From the NCBI GenBank assembly GCA_900548535.1, contig URLG01000057.1, positions 1 to 16,205 of the forward strand: a stretch of DNA of 16,205 nt, written 5' to 3'. Position 1 is the first letter of the stretch. The number at the start of each line of letters is the position of its first letter. This document shows positions 6,466 to 13,243 of the stretch, in pieces. Position numbers and translations under genes: made by a program. The notes below the pieces were generated by a model. That model was not told the DNA's origin, did not search any database, and saw nothing but the letters and a program-made list of their open reading frames with translations. The stretch is from Candidatus Segatella intestinihominis (GTDB lineage Bacteria > Bacteroidota > Bacteroidia > Bacteroidales > Bacteroidaceae).

Positions 6466-6494
6466 CTGGGAGGACAGGTTTATTACCTGCCCAG
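6466..6494 (+). terminator. Intercistronic hairpin before primase gene
   Basis: CTGGG (6466-6470) and CAGGT (6475-6479) pair with ACCTG (6485-6489) and CCCAG (6490-6494), giving a 10-bp stem with a four-base bulge (AGGA) and loop TTATT. It starts immediately after the stop codon of the 117-residue gene. No U-run follows and no promoter is evident before 6541, so it is more likely an attenuator or mRNA-processing structure than a full terminator. Confidence 0.5.
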
Positions 6495-6540
6495 CAAAGA
6501 AGAATGTTTAATCATAAAAAAATGCAATTCTGAAAAATAG

Positions 6541-9204
6541 ATGAGTGTATATGTAATCAAGGTGGAGAAGGGCAGAAAAACTGCCCGCTCCATCACCTCG
6601 GAAGAGGAGTATAAACGACTGCGCAACAGCAGCTATCAGCTGGCCAACCTGCGACTGGCTCGCAGCGGCAATGGCGAGGCCAAGCGAAGACTGGTACAAT
6701 TCAACTACTCGGGCTATTACCCCAATGGACTGGTGAAGGGCAACAAACTGCCTAGCCAAGCCTTCGGATTTGACGTGGACGAGCCTGAGGAATTCAATCG
6801 CATCGCCCAACTTCTGCTGGGGAAGAGCGAGCAGGCTAACGATCCAAAGGGGGAAAACAAATCACTAGCCGAGGAGCTGGGACTCCTGATGATGGAGCGC
6901 TCGGCAAGACAGGGCGGTCACTGCGTATTCCTGCGCCAGAAGGGCAAGACCATCCTGGAGAACCAAATCCGCATAGCCCGCCAGCTGGACTGCGAGATAG
7001 ACACCAACACCCACGACATCAACCGTGTGTATTTCTCCACCAGTGCCTCAGCAGAAGACCTGCTCTATCTCTCCCCACGCCTCTTCGAAGACCAGTATGG
7101 GAGCAGCCCTGGAGCCGACGAGCAGAGCGTGGCGGCTGAAGCCCAAACCCTGGAAGACCGTGAGCGAATGGGACAAGAGGAACTCCCGCCAGGAGCCCAC
7201 AGCGCCAACAAGCATTTTAAGTTAGGAGTTAGGAGTGAGGAGTTAGGAGTTAGGAGTCGGGAGTTAGGAGTTAGGAGTCGGGAGTTAGGAGTTAGGAGTC
7301 TGGAGTTAGGAGTGAAGCCTACGGGAGCTGGCAGCAAGGAGGAAGACCGAACAGGTCTTCAAAAATCTGTGAAATCACCTCAAGCATCATCATCTACTTC
7401 AGAAGATTCCGTGAAATCTGTGAAATCTGTGGGAGATAAAGAACATGGAGAGACCTACCTCGGCATCCCCTACGCAGAGATTATCCGCAAGTGGTGGGCT
7501 ATGTACAACGACGGCAACACTCCTGTGAAATCCAATCGCGACGTATTGACCTTCGAGCTCGCCGTGAACCTGCGCCATATCTGCGGATTCGACCGCCAAG
7601 TCCTGGACCAGGTCATCCCTTGCTACGACGGATTTCCCGAGGACCAGAAGCTGAAGTGCATCGACTCTGCACTCGGCGAGCGTCGCACCAGTATGCCCAA
7701 GCGTCTGAAAGATGTGCTGAGCAGCCTGCGCAAGGACTACGCCAGCGGCATAGCCACGCCGCCAGCTGGGGCAGAAACGGCAGGCGACATCGTGGACGCA
7801 CTGGACAATGCCGAGCAGCAAGACGCCCTCTACTACGCCAACCGACTGATGAAGGCAGCCCGCCCATTGGGCATCAACGACAGCCTGGAGGCAGCCGAGC
7901 CACGCCTCACCATGCCCGTGCTCACCGCCATCTGTCCAGCCATCGGCATGCTGGCATCGGGTGTCAAGATAGATGTACACGGCAAGTGCAATTCGCTCAA
8001 CCTCATCGCCTATGTGGCAGGCGACTTTGCCAGCGGCAAGGGCAGCATCGACCCCATCATCACGGCTTGGATCCAAGAGGTGAGACAGCAAGACGGCATC
8101 TACCTACAGCAAGAAGCCGTATGGCGAGAAAAGAAGAAGCAAGCAAAGAACGCCAAGAGTCAGCCCGAGGAGCCCAAACTGCCCGTGAGATTCCTGACGC
8201 TCAACAACACCGTGGCCAACCTAGCCGACCGACTCGCCAACACGGGAGGCTTGCACGCCTTCTCCTTCACCCCCGAAGCCGACACCGTGGCGCTGAGATG
8301 GAAGCAGAGCATCAGCGACTTCAGCGTGATGCTGCGCCAAGCCTATGATGCCAGCCGATATGACAGGGAGGCGAAGAGCGCCGATGCCGTGAGCGTGCAT
8401 ATAGACCATCTGCGCTGGAACGTGACGATGTGTGGCACGCCCGATGCCCTCTATCGAGTGGTGACCAACTACACCGACGGTTTCCAGTCGCGCATCGCCA
8501 TCGCCCGCACGCCCGACAACACCTATGCGCCACTGGAGGACAATCCGCGCAGCCTGAGCCCTCAGCAGGCAGAAAACATCCGAAAGGTGGCTCATCTGCT
8601 GCCCCTGATGCAGGGCGAAATCCATCTGTCCAAGCTAGAGGAGCGAGGCAGGAAGTGGCTGGAGACCATCCGACTGGAAGCCATCAAGAACGATGACACC
8701 GTGATGGCAAGACAGCGATTCCGCACCTGCGTCACCGCCCAGAGAATGACGGCATGCCTGATGCTCTGCCAAGTATGCGAGAAGATGATCAAGGAGATGG
8801 GACTGGCAGAGGCTGAGAAAATGCTGCGTCAGAAGCCCGACAGCTGGCAGGAATACATGCAGAAGGCGCAGACACCGAGTATGCTGGATGCCTACACGCT
8901 GATAGCCGACTCACTGATAGACAGTGCCCTCTTCTACTTCCGCACGCGCATAGAGAAGGCGATGTACAAGAGTGGAGACCGAGGCGGCGACCGTATGCGT
9001 CAGGGCAAGAACGACAGCATATTTGAACGCTTGGCTGTAGACTTCACCACAGAGCAAGCATATCAGCAAACCATGATAGTAAAGGGAAATGACACCACTC
9101 GCAACAGCGTGCGCCAGATGCTGAAGAACTGGCAAAAACAAGGGCTGATAGTGAACACCAGCCTGGGGAACTATAAGAAACTGAGCTTCAAGCCTGTGTC
9201 ATGA
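6541..9204 (+). CDS. VirE_N (BT4734-like) / DUF3987 primase-helicase-like protein
   Basis: This 887-residue protein has the domain order of the Bacteroidales VirE/BT4734 family. The N-terminal domain (about 1-180) shows primase-polymerase-like motifs: FDVDE with D78 and D80, GGHCVF with H127, and HDINRVYF with D159. The C-terminal DUF3987 region (about 430-830) carries a P-loop-like GDFASGKGS at 494-502 and GFQSRIAIAR near 647-656. The end (about 826-880) looks like a winged helix (TRNSVRQMLKNWQKQGLI). These families are associated with mobile elements and replication, but the biochemical role here is inferred. The interdomain linker (about 227-300) is built from short tandem repeats: four LGVRS/LGV heptads and a KSVKSVK tract. 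The start at 6541 follows an A-rich leader. DUF5675-type genes flank it on both sides. Confidence 0.88.
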   Translation: MSVYVIKVEKGRKTARSITSEEEYKRLRNSSYQLANLRLARSGNGEAKRRLVQFNYSGYYPNGLVKGNKLPSQAFGFDVDEPEEFNRIAQLLLGKSEQANDPKGENKSLAEELGLLMMERSARQGGHCVFLRQKGKTILENQIRIARQLDCEIDTNTHDINRVYFSTSASAEDLLYLSPRLFEDQYGSSPGADEQSVAAEAQTLEDRERMGQEELPPGAHSANKHFKLGVRSEELGVRSRELGVRSRELGVRSLELGVKPTGAGSKEEDRTGLQKSVKSPQASSSTSEDSVKSVKSVGDKEHGETYLGIPYAEIIRKWWAMYNDGNTPVKSNRDVLTFELAVNLRHICGFDRQVLDQVIPCYDGFPEDQKLKCIDSALGERRTSMPKRLKDVLSSLRKDYASGIATPPAGAETAGDIVDALDNAEQQDALYYANRLMKAARPLGINDSLEAAEPRLTMPVLTAICPAIGMLASGVKIDVHGKCNSLNLIAYVAGDFASGKGSIDPIITAWIQEVRQQDGIYLQQEAVWREKKKQAKNAKSQPEEPKLPVRFLTLNNTVANLADRLANTGGLHAFSFTPEADTVALRWKQSISDFSVMLRQAYDASRYDREAKSADAVSVHIDHLRWNVTMCGTPDALYRVVTNYTDGFQSRIAIARTPDNTYAPLEDNPRSLSPQQAENIRKVAHLLPLMQGEIHLSKLEERGRKWLETIRLEAIKNDDTVMARQRFRTCVTAQRMTACLMLCQVCEKMIKEMGLAEAEKMLRQKPDSWQEYMQKAQTPSMLDAYTLIADSLIDSALFYFRTRIEKAMYKSGDRGGDRMRQGKNDSIFERLAVDFTTEQAYQQTMIVKGNDTTRNSVRQMLKNWQKQGLIVNTSLGNYKKLSFKPVS
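7222..7312 (+). repeat. 13 tandem 7-bp units within coding sequence
   Basis: The unit TTAGGAG is repeated head to tail 13 times, with units 3, 6, 9 and 12 altered to TGAGGAG, TCGGGAG, TCGGGAG and TCTGGAG. Three units make 21 bases, so the protein shows a seven-residue period (ELGVRSR). An unaltered third unit would create an in-frame TAG at that site. A gain or loss of one unit would shift the frame. Confidence 0.95.
7363..7428 (+). repeat. 9-bp GTGAAATCT repeats within linker
   Basis: GTGAAATCT occurs in tandem at 7411-7419 and 7420-7428, followed by a partial GTGGGAGAT. A related AAATCTGTGAAATC lies at 7363-7376. The period is a multiple of three, so copy-number change keeps the frame. It encodes the SVKSVKSVG segment of the linker between the primase-like and DUF3987 domains. 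Confidence 0.75.
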
Positions 9205-9226
9205 GTGTCATGTGTCATGAGTGTCA
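9195..9226 (+). repeat. 16-bp tandem duplication over the stop codon
   Basis: TGTGTCATGAGTGTCA is present twice without a gap at 9195-9210 and 9211-9226. The stop codon of the primase-helicase gene (TGA at 9202-9204) lies in the first copy. The duplication lengthens the spacer to the next gene but leaves the protein end unchanged. Confidence 0.9.
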
Positions 9227-9258
9227 TCAAGGATTAATCAAACAAAAAAAAGAAAGAT

Positions 9259-9642
9259 ATGGACATCACAATAAGAAGATACAAGAAAGTAAAGGAAGCC
9301 ATAGCAGGCGTCCTCTTGCTAGAGAATAAGCATATATGTGATACGGCAGAGCATGCCACAACTTGCCTGCCAGTGGGGAAATACAAGATCAAGATGCAGA
9401 AAGATGCCAGGCTCCAGCGCATCGTGCCTAAGATATTCCTGCTTAAAGGCAGAAAGCAACAAGGCATCATCAGACCTGGCAATGGCGTATACACACTGAA
9501 AGATGGATCTATCATCGTGGGCAAATATCAAGCCGCAGGACTCTGTATCCATTCTTCCAGCATATTCGAACGCCTCGTCTTCTGTCTGCGAAAGACGGAA
9601 GAACGAGGCAAGAATATCAACCTCAGCATAGAGGAAATTTAG
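9259..9642 (+). CDS. Divergent DUF5675-like protein
   Basis: This 127-residue protein shares the skeleton of the DUF5675 protein encoded at 5465: ICDTAE (26-31) matches LCDTLE, LPVGKYKIKM (37-46) matches IPEGRYKVVM, and GSIIVG (83-88) matches GCILVG. The segment equivalent to GIRIHMGN reads GIIRPGN, so the His has become Pro and the later Cys has become Ser (S84). If those residues matter for activity, this copy is probably inactive or altered. No signal peptide. The start follows an A-rich leader (AACAAAAAAAAGAAAG). It is the last gene of the accessory cluster, 54 bases after the primase-helicase gene, and its stop overlaps the stop of the convergent M23 peptidase gene. Family assignment rests on this internal comparison. 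Confidence 0.65.
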   Translation: MDITIRRYKKVKEAIAGVLLLENKHICDTAEHATTCLPVGKYKIKMQKDARLQRIVPKIFLLKGRKQQGIIRPGNGVYTLKDGSIIVGKYQAAGLCIHSSSIFERLVFCLRKTEERGKNINLSIEEI

Positions 9643-10859
9643 TTTTTCTGGCTCCTCACGCCCTTGCCCTTGGTGAGATGCAGGGTAACGGGCTTGAGCT
9701 TATGACCGCTATGATCGAAGATGATGGCGGGATCCAAGCGGCGACCGCCGAAGCTGACCTCGAAATGCAGGTGCTCGGTGGTCGCCCTTCCGGTTCTGCC
9801 CGTGAGACCGATTACCTCGCCTGCCTTCACCTTCTGCCCCACCTTGACCTTGTTCTTAGACTGATGGCTATAGAGAGTCTCGAAACCATAGGCGTGGCGG
9901 ATGCGGATGCAGTTGCCATAGCCATAGAAGGGACCGGATGCCACTACCACGCCATCGAAGGCTGCCACAATCTCATCGTTAGGACGGGTCTTGAGGTCCA
10001 CGCCCGAATGGCGACGCTTGCCTCCGTAAGGGCTGATGACGTGGGCGCCAGGCAGTGGATATGCCCATGCCTTCCGCTCCATCTTCTCCAGGTCTAGCTC
10101 AAAGGTATTGGTGATGGTGAAAGGATCGCTCACCTCGTCAGGGTTCAGGGTCAATCCCCTGCCCATCTTACTGGCGGTCTTGCCATCTGCCTTGGCAGCC
10201 TTGCCCTTAGCCTCAGCGTCACGACCTGCAGAACTGTCCTTGCCACCCACCACGGATATGAGCACACGGGAGCCTGACTTGCGAAACTGCACCGTCTGGC
10301 GGCGCAGGCGATGGCTCTTGAGCTCGATGAAAGTCTCAGGATTGAGGCGACCGCCATTCACCATGATGGAGAAATCACAATAGGTAGTGCCATTCTTGGT
10401 GCCCACGATGGCGATGGTCTGACCAGCATCTATGTGCTGTCCCACCTTGACCAGGTTCTCGGCATTGTTGGCATAGACCGTCTCCAGTCCGTTGTCGTGA
10501 CGGATGACGATGACATTGCCCATCGACTCCGTCTTGCGCGAGAGGCGTACATAGCCATCAAACATCGCCTTCACGGCATCGCCCTTGCTCGTCTCGACGC
10601 GCATCACGCTATTGCCATTTACCAGGCTAGCCTTGCCCACAGGCAGCGGAAAGGAATATTCCTTGGCACGGAATATCTCAAAGTCAACATTGAATGCTTG
10701 ACTCTGGGCAAAGAGCCCTGGCGTAGCGATGCTCACCTGCTGTTGTTCGGCGGCGGTGAAGACATTCTTGGCAGGCATGAAACTATTCAGGGACACAAAC
10801 ATGAATCCCGAGATGGCTAGCATGCCCAAACCATGCTTCAGTAGTTGTTTCTTATTCAT
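9639..10859 (-). CDS. M23 family metallopeptidase, two LytM-like domains
   Basis: A 406-residue envelope protein predicted to cleave peptidoglycan peptides or to activate an amidase. The N-terminus is signal-like (NKKQLLKHG, then a hydrophobic stretch 11-29). The first M23-like domain (about 68-175) keeps the fold pattern (YVRLSRK, GNVIVIRHDNG, GQHIDAGQTIAIVG) but lacks the metal ligands, so it is probably non-catalytic. An Ala/Lys/Gly-rich linker (about 207-235) follows. The second domain (about 265-380) has the complete Zn site: H284 and D288 (HSGVD), H332, and H363-L-H365 (HLHFE). It is the last gene of the minus-strand hpt-adk-obgE-pgeF block, 133 bases after pgeF, with a large inverted repeat in its leader. 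Its stop codon overlaps that of the convergent DUF5675-like gene. Confidence 0.94.
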   Translation of the reverse strand: MNKKQLLKHGLGMLAISGFMFVSLNSFMPAKNVFTAAEQQQVSIATPGLFAQSQAFNVDFEIFRAKEYSFPLPVGKASLVNGNSVMRVETSKGDAVKAMFDGYVRLSRKTESMGNVIVIRHDNGLETVYANNAENLVKVGQHIDAGQTIAIVGTKNGTTYCDFSIMVNGGRLNPETFIELKSHRLRRQTVQFRKSGSRVLISVVGGKDSSAGRDAEAKGKAAKADGKTASKMGRGLTLNPDEVSDPFTITNTFELDLEKMERKAWAYPLPGAHVISPYGGKRRHSGVDLKTRPNDEIVAAFDGVVVASGPFYGYGNCIRIRHAYGFETLYSHQSKNKVKVGQKVKAGEVIGLTGRTGRATTEHLHFEVSFGGRRLDPAIIFDHSGHKLKPVTLHLTKGKGVRSQKN

Positions 10860-10879
10860 TATCAGTTTTTTTTAAACGC

Positions 10880-10929
10880 ATAACATCCACCAGCTCCGCT
10901 TGATTGCAAACGAAGTTGGTGGATGTTAT
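10880..10929. repeat. Perfect 13-bp inverted repeat in peptidase leader
   Basis: ATAACATCCACCA (10880-10892) and TGGTGGATGTTAT (10917-10929) are exact inverted copies around a 24-base loop. It lies between pgeF and the M23 gene, about 20 bases before the peptidase start codon. On the minus strand it is followed by an A-run and not a U-run, so a Rho-independent terminator reading minus is unlikely. A leader hairpin or protein-binding dyad is more plausible. A tandem ATATCTTATT/ATATCTTATT lies just beyond it on the pgeF side. Confidence 0.8.
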
Positions 10930-10992
10930 CCTTCATATCTTATTATATCTTATTATTTTTCCAGTTACAGCAAACCTGCCCTCCCAGCATCT

Positions 10993-11832
10993 CTAGCTCA
11001 GCATGATGGCGGTATAGATGCGGCCGCTCTCGGTGCCCAACTTGCGGGCAGAGAAGTACTCATCGCTATGGGCGAAGGTACAGATGCCACAATCCTGTAT
11101 GTTCTCCTCAGGCACACCGCAGTGCATGAGAATCTGCTTGTTGCAGAGCGGCAAGTTGATGTGCCGCTTCATCGGCTGCACCACATTGCCCTCGGCAGCC
11201 AAGCGCTCACGCTCAGCGGCATCGGCAGAGAAGGCTGCATTAGGTCGCTGCTCGGCTATCTCCTTCATCGGGAAGGCAGCCTGCTCAAACTGCTCGTACA
11301 CCTCATCGCCCACCTCGAAATTTTCGAGCGAAATGCCTGGGCCTATCACAGCCTTCAACTTCTTAGGGGCAGTGTTATAGGAGAACTTCATCTCCTGAAT
11401 GGTCTTGTGAACGATGCGAGCCAAGGTGCCTCGCCAACCGGCATGGATGGCAGCCACGGCATGGTGCTCCTCATCATAGAGCAGTACCGGAATGCAATCG
11501 GCTGTGGAAACGCCCACGCATACCCCCTTTTGGTTGGTCATCACGGCATCCACACCCTCCAATACCATCTTTCGGATATTCTCAGGCATCGTCAAGAACT
11601 CGCCAGCCACCTGGCGCACCTCTACGCCATGTACCTGATGGGGCATGATGATATGGTCGGTGCTGATGCCCAACTCTGCGGCGAGCTGCTTGCGGTTCTC
11701 TGCCACATGCGCAGGATTATCGCCGCAATACTCATTGATATTGAATTCGCCATAGTTGCCCTGGCTCACTCCGCCCTTGCGGGTGGTGGAGAATGCCTTG
11801 ACTCCAGCGGCTATGTTATATACTTTGAACAT
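10993..11832 (-). CDS. pgeF: Laccase-domain protein PgeF (YfiH family)
   Basis: A 279-residue member of the multicopper-oxidase-like YfiH/PgeF family. Characterised members act on purine nucleosides (adenosine deaminase and phosphorylase activity), and the E. coli protein edits mis-synthesised peptidoglycan precursors. The conserved metal ligands are visible: H68 in HQVHG, C113 in STADCIPV and H130 in AAIHAGWRG. The later IGPGISLENFEV motif and CTF near the C-terminus also fit. Length is normal and there is no signal peptide, so it should be cytoplasmic. It is in the minus-strand block with obgE, adk and hpt. Its ATG (11832-11830) and next bases read ATGTTCAAAGT, continuing the sequence of the 7-bp repeat array upstream, so array expansion abuts the start codon directly. 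Confidence 0.95.
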   Translation of the reverse strand: MFKVYNIAAGVKAFSTTRKGGVSQGNYGEFNINEYCGDNPAHVAENRKQLAAELGISTDHIIMPHQVHGVEVRQVAGEFLTMPENIRKMVLEGVDAVMTNQKGVCVGVSTADCIPVLLYDEEHHAVAAIHAGWRGTLARIVHKTIQEMKFSYNTAPKKLKAVIGPGISLENFEVGDEVYEQFEQAAFPMKEIAEQRPNAAFSADAAERERLAAEGNVVQPMKRHINLPLCNKQILMHCGVPEENIQDCGICTFAHSDEYFSARKLGTESGRIYTAIMLS

Positions 11833-11833
11833 T

Positions 11834-11910
11834 GAACTTTGAACTTTGAACTTGGAACTTGGAACTTGGAACTTGGAACTTGGAACTTGGAACTTTGAAC
11901 TTGGAACTTT
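11834..11910 (+). repeat. 11 tandem 7-bp units, GAACTT(T/G)
   Basis: Head-to-tail GAACTTT or GAACTTG units run from 11834 to 11910 with no interruption. The array fills the leader immediately upstream of the pgeF start codon on the minus strand. Its sequence is the inverse complement of the shorter array at 11973-12006, so the two can pair in the transcript. Confidence 0.95.
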
Positions 11911-11972
11911 ATGATTAGACTTTTTACTTTGAACTCCGAAAACAGAACGTTATGACTTTTTGGGCATATCAT

Positions 11973-12006
11973 AAAGTTCAAAGTTCAAAGTTCAAAGTTC
12001 AAAGTC
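11973..12006 (+). repeat. Four AAAGTTC units plus a partial unit
   Basis: AAAGTTC is repeated exactly at 11973-11979, 11980-11986, 11987-11993 and 11994-12000, then AAAGTC at 12001-12006. The array ends four bases before the obgE stop codon region (12011). It is inverted relative to the array at 11834-11910. About 60 bases of ordinary sequence lie between the two. Confidence 0.93.
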
Positions 12007-12010
12007 AAGA

Positions 12011-13171
12011 TTACTCGTATTCGAAATCAACGAGGTCGTCTACGTCCTCGATTTCATCCTCGTCGATATACTCCACGATGTCCTCACCCTCGTCAGCCAG
12101 CTCTTGCTGGAAGCGAGACATATCCTTGTCACGATGCACGAGGGTGTCTTCGGCAGTAATCTCCTGGAGCTTGTTGCTCTCTGAGTTGAGTTCCTTCCAG
12201 AGCACATCCTTCAGTTCCTGGATGCCCTGGCCCGTAACGGATGATATGAAGACCACTGGCAGGTCTGTAGGCAGAGTTTCGCGGAGCATCTCGATGAGCT
12301 CATCGTCCAGCAGGTCACACTTGGTGATGGCTAGCACACGATGCTTATCGAGCATCTCGGGATTAAAATTCTTCAGCTCGCCCAGGAGCACCTCATATTC
12401 CTTCTTGATGTCGTCGGTATCGCCTGGTACCATGAAGAGGAGCAGAGAGTTGCGCTCGATGTGACGGAGGAATCGCAAACCGAGTCCCTTTCCTTCGCTC
12501 GCACCCTCGATGATGCCAGGGATATCAGCCATGACAAAACTCTGGTGGTCGCGGTAGTCCACGATGCCCAGCGATGGTTCGAGCGTAGTAAATGGATAGT
12601 TAGCAATCTTAGGACGAGCACTGGATACGGCGCTGAGCAGCGTACTCTTGCCGGCATTAGGGAATCCCACCAAGCCCACGTCGGCGAGGAGCTTCAGCTC
12701 CATGATGATGGTCATCTCCTGCATAGGTTCGCCTGGCTGGGCATAGCGAGGAGCCTGATTGGTAGAGGTACGGAACTGGAAGTTGCCCAGTCCGCCACGA
12801 CCGCCCTTGAGCAGCAATACTTCCTGCCCATCGTATGTCACATCGCATACATACTTGCCCGTCTCGGCATTATACACCACGGTGCCACAAGGCACATCGA
12901 TATAGATGTCCTTGCCATCGGTGCCATGGCACTTGTCGCGTCCGCCATTACCACCATGCTCGGCAAAGAAGTGGCGCTGATACTTGAGGTGCAGCAAAGT
13001 CCAGTAGTTGTGGTTGCCGCGCAGATAGATGCTTCCTCCACGTCCGCCATCGCCGCCGTCAGGACCACCATTAGGTTGGTACTTTACGTGGCGCAGGTGC
13101 ATGGAGCCTTTACCACCCTTACCAGAGCGGCAGTTGATCTTTACATAGTCTACGAAATTGGATTCAGCCAT
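12011..13171 (-). CDS. obgE: GTPase ObgE/CgtA
   Basis: A 386-residue GTPase of the Obg family, which binds the 50S ribosomal subunit and links ribosome assembly to growth and stress. The glycine-rich Obg domain occupies about 1-160 (GKGGKGSMHLRH, GGPDGGDGGRGG). The G motifs are complete: G1 GFPNAGKST at 169-177, switch I NYPFTTLEP at 191-199, G3 DIPG at 216-219, G4 TKCD at 283-286 and G5 SSVTG at 310-314. The last 50 or so residues are a lineage-variable tail that becomes very acidic (DEDEIEDVDD). It follows adk by 72 bases, with a hairpin between them, and precedes pgeF by 178 bases of mostly repeat DNA. Cytoplasmic and ribosome-associated. Confidence 0.98.
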   Translation of the reverse strand: MAESNFVDYVKINCRSGKGGKGSMHLRHVKYQPNGGPDGGDGGRGGSIYLRGNHNYWTLLHLKYQRHFFAEHGGNGGRDKCHGTDGKDIYIDVPCGTVVYNAETGKYVCDVTYDGQEVLLLKGGRGGLGNFQFRTSTNQAPRYAQPGEPMQEMTIIMELKLLADVGLVGFPNAGKSTLLSAVSSARPKIANYPFTTLEPSLGIVDYRDHQSFVMADIPGIIEGASEGKGLGLRFLRHIERNSLLLFMVPGDTDDIKKEYEVLLGELKNFNPEMLDKHRVLAITKCDLLDDELIEMLRETLPTDLPVVFISSVTGQGIQELKDVLWKELNSESNKLQEITAEDTLVHRDKDMSRFQQELADEGEDIVEYIDEDEIEDVDDLVDFEYE

Positions 13172-13197
13172 TGATTATCAATCTATTAATCATTAAT

Positions 13198-13229
13198 AAA
13201 TCTTCCCCGCAGAGAGGCGGGGAAGATTT
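13198..13229 (-). terminator. Hairpin between adk and obgE
   Basis: AAATCTTCCCCGC (13198-13210) pairs perfectly with GCGGGGAAGATTT (13217-13229) around the six-base loop AGAGAG, a strong 13-bp stem. On the minus strand the stem ends in ATTT and is followed by ATTAATGA, a weak U-rich tail. It lies 14 bases after the adk stop codon and could act as a partial terminator or 3'-end stabiliser that sets adk output above obgE. Confidence 0.75.
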
Positions 13230-13243
13230 AACATATATATATC

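Noticed and set aside
7399..8348. Long open frames overlapping the primase-helicase gene in other frames
   Set aside because: They are shadows of a GC-rich gene, with Arg/His/Gln-rich or repetitive translations and no motifs.
10861..10992. Terminator after pgeF
   Set aside because: The stem is strong, but on the minus strand it is followed by an A-run instead of U residues, so it was recorded as an inverted repeat.
10900..11835. 311-residue plus-strand open frame
   Set aside because: It is antisense to pgeF, whose metal ligands and family motifs are complete. The opposite frame shows no domain motif.
11834..12006. CRISPR-like or mobile-element ends
   Set aside because: Seven-base tandem units without spacers. 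The inverted arrangement resembles paired slippage tracts, and no transposase or target duplication is seen.
12341..13174. 277-residue plus-strand open frame
   Set aside because: It lies antisense to obgE, which has all five G motifs. The long opposite frame follows from the codon bias of the real gene.
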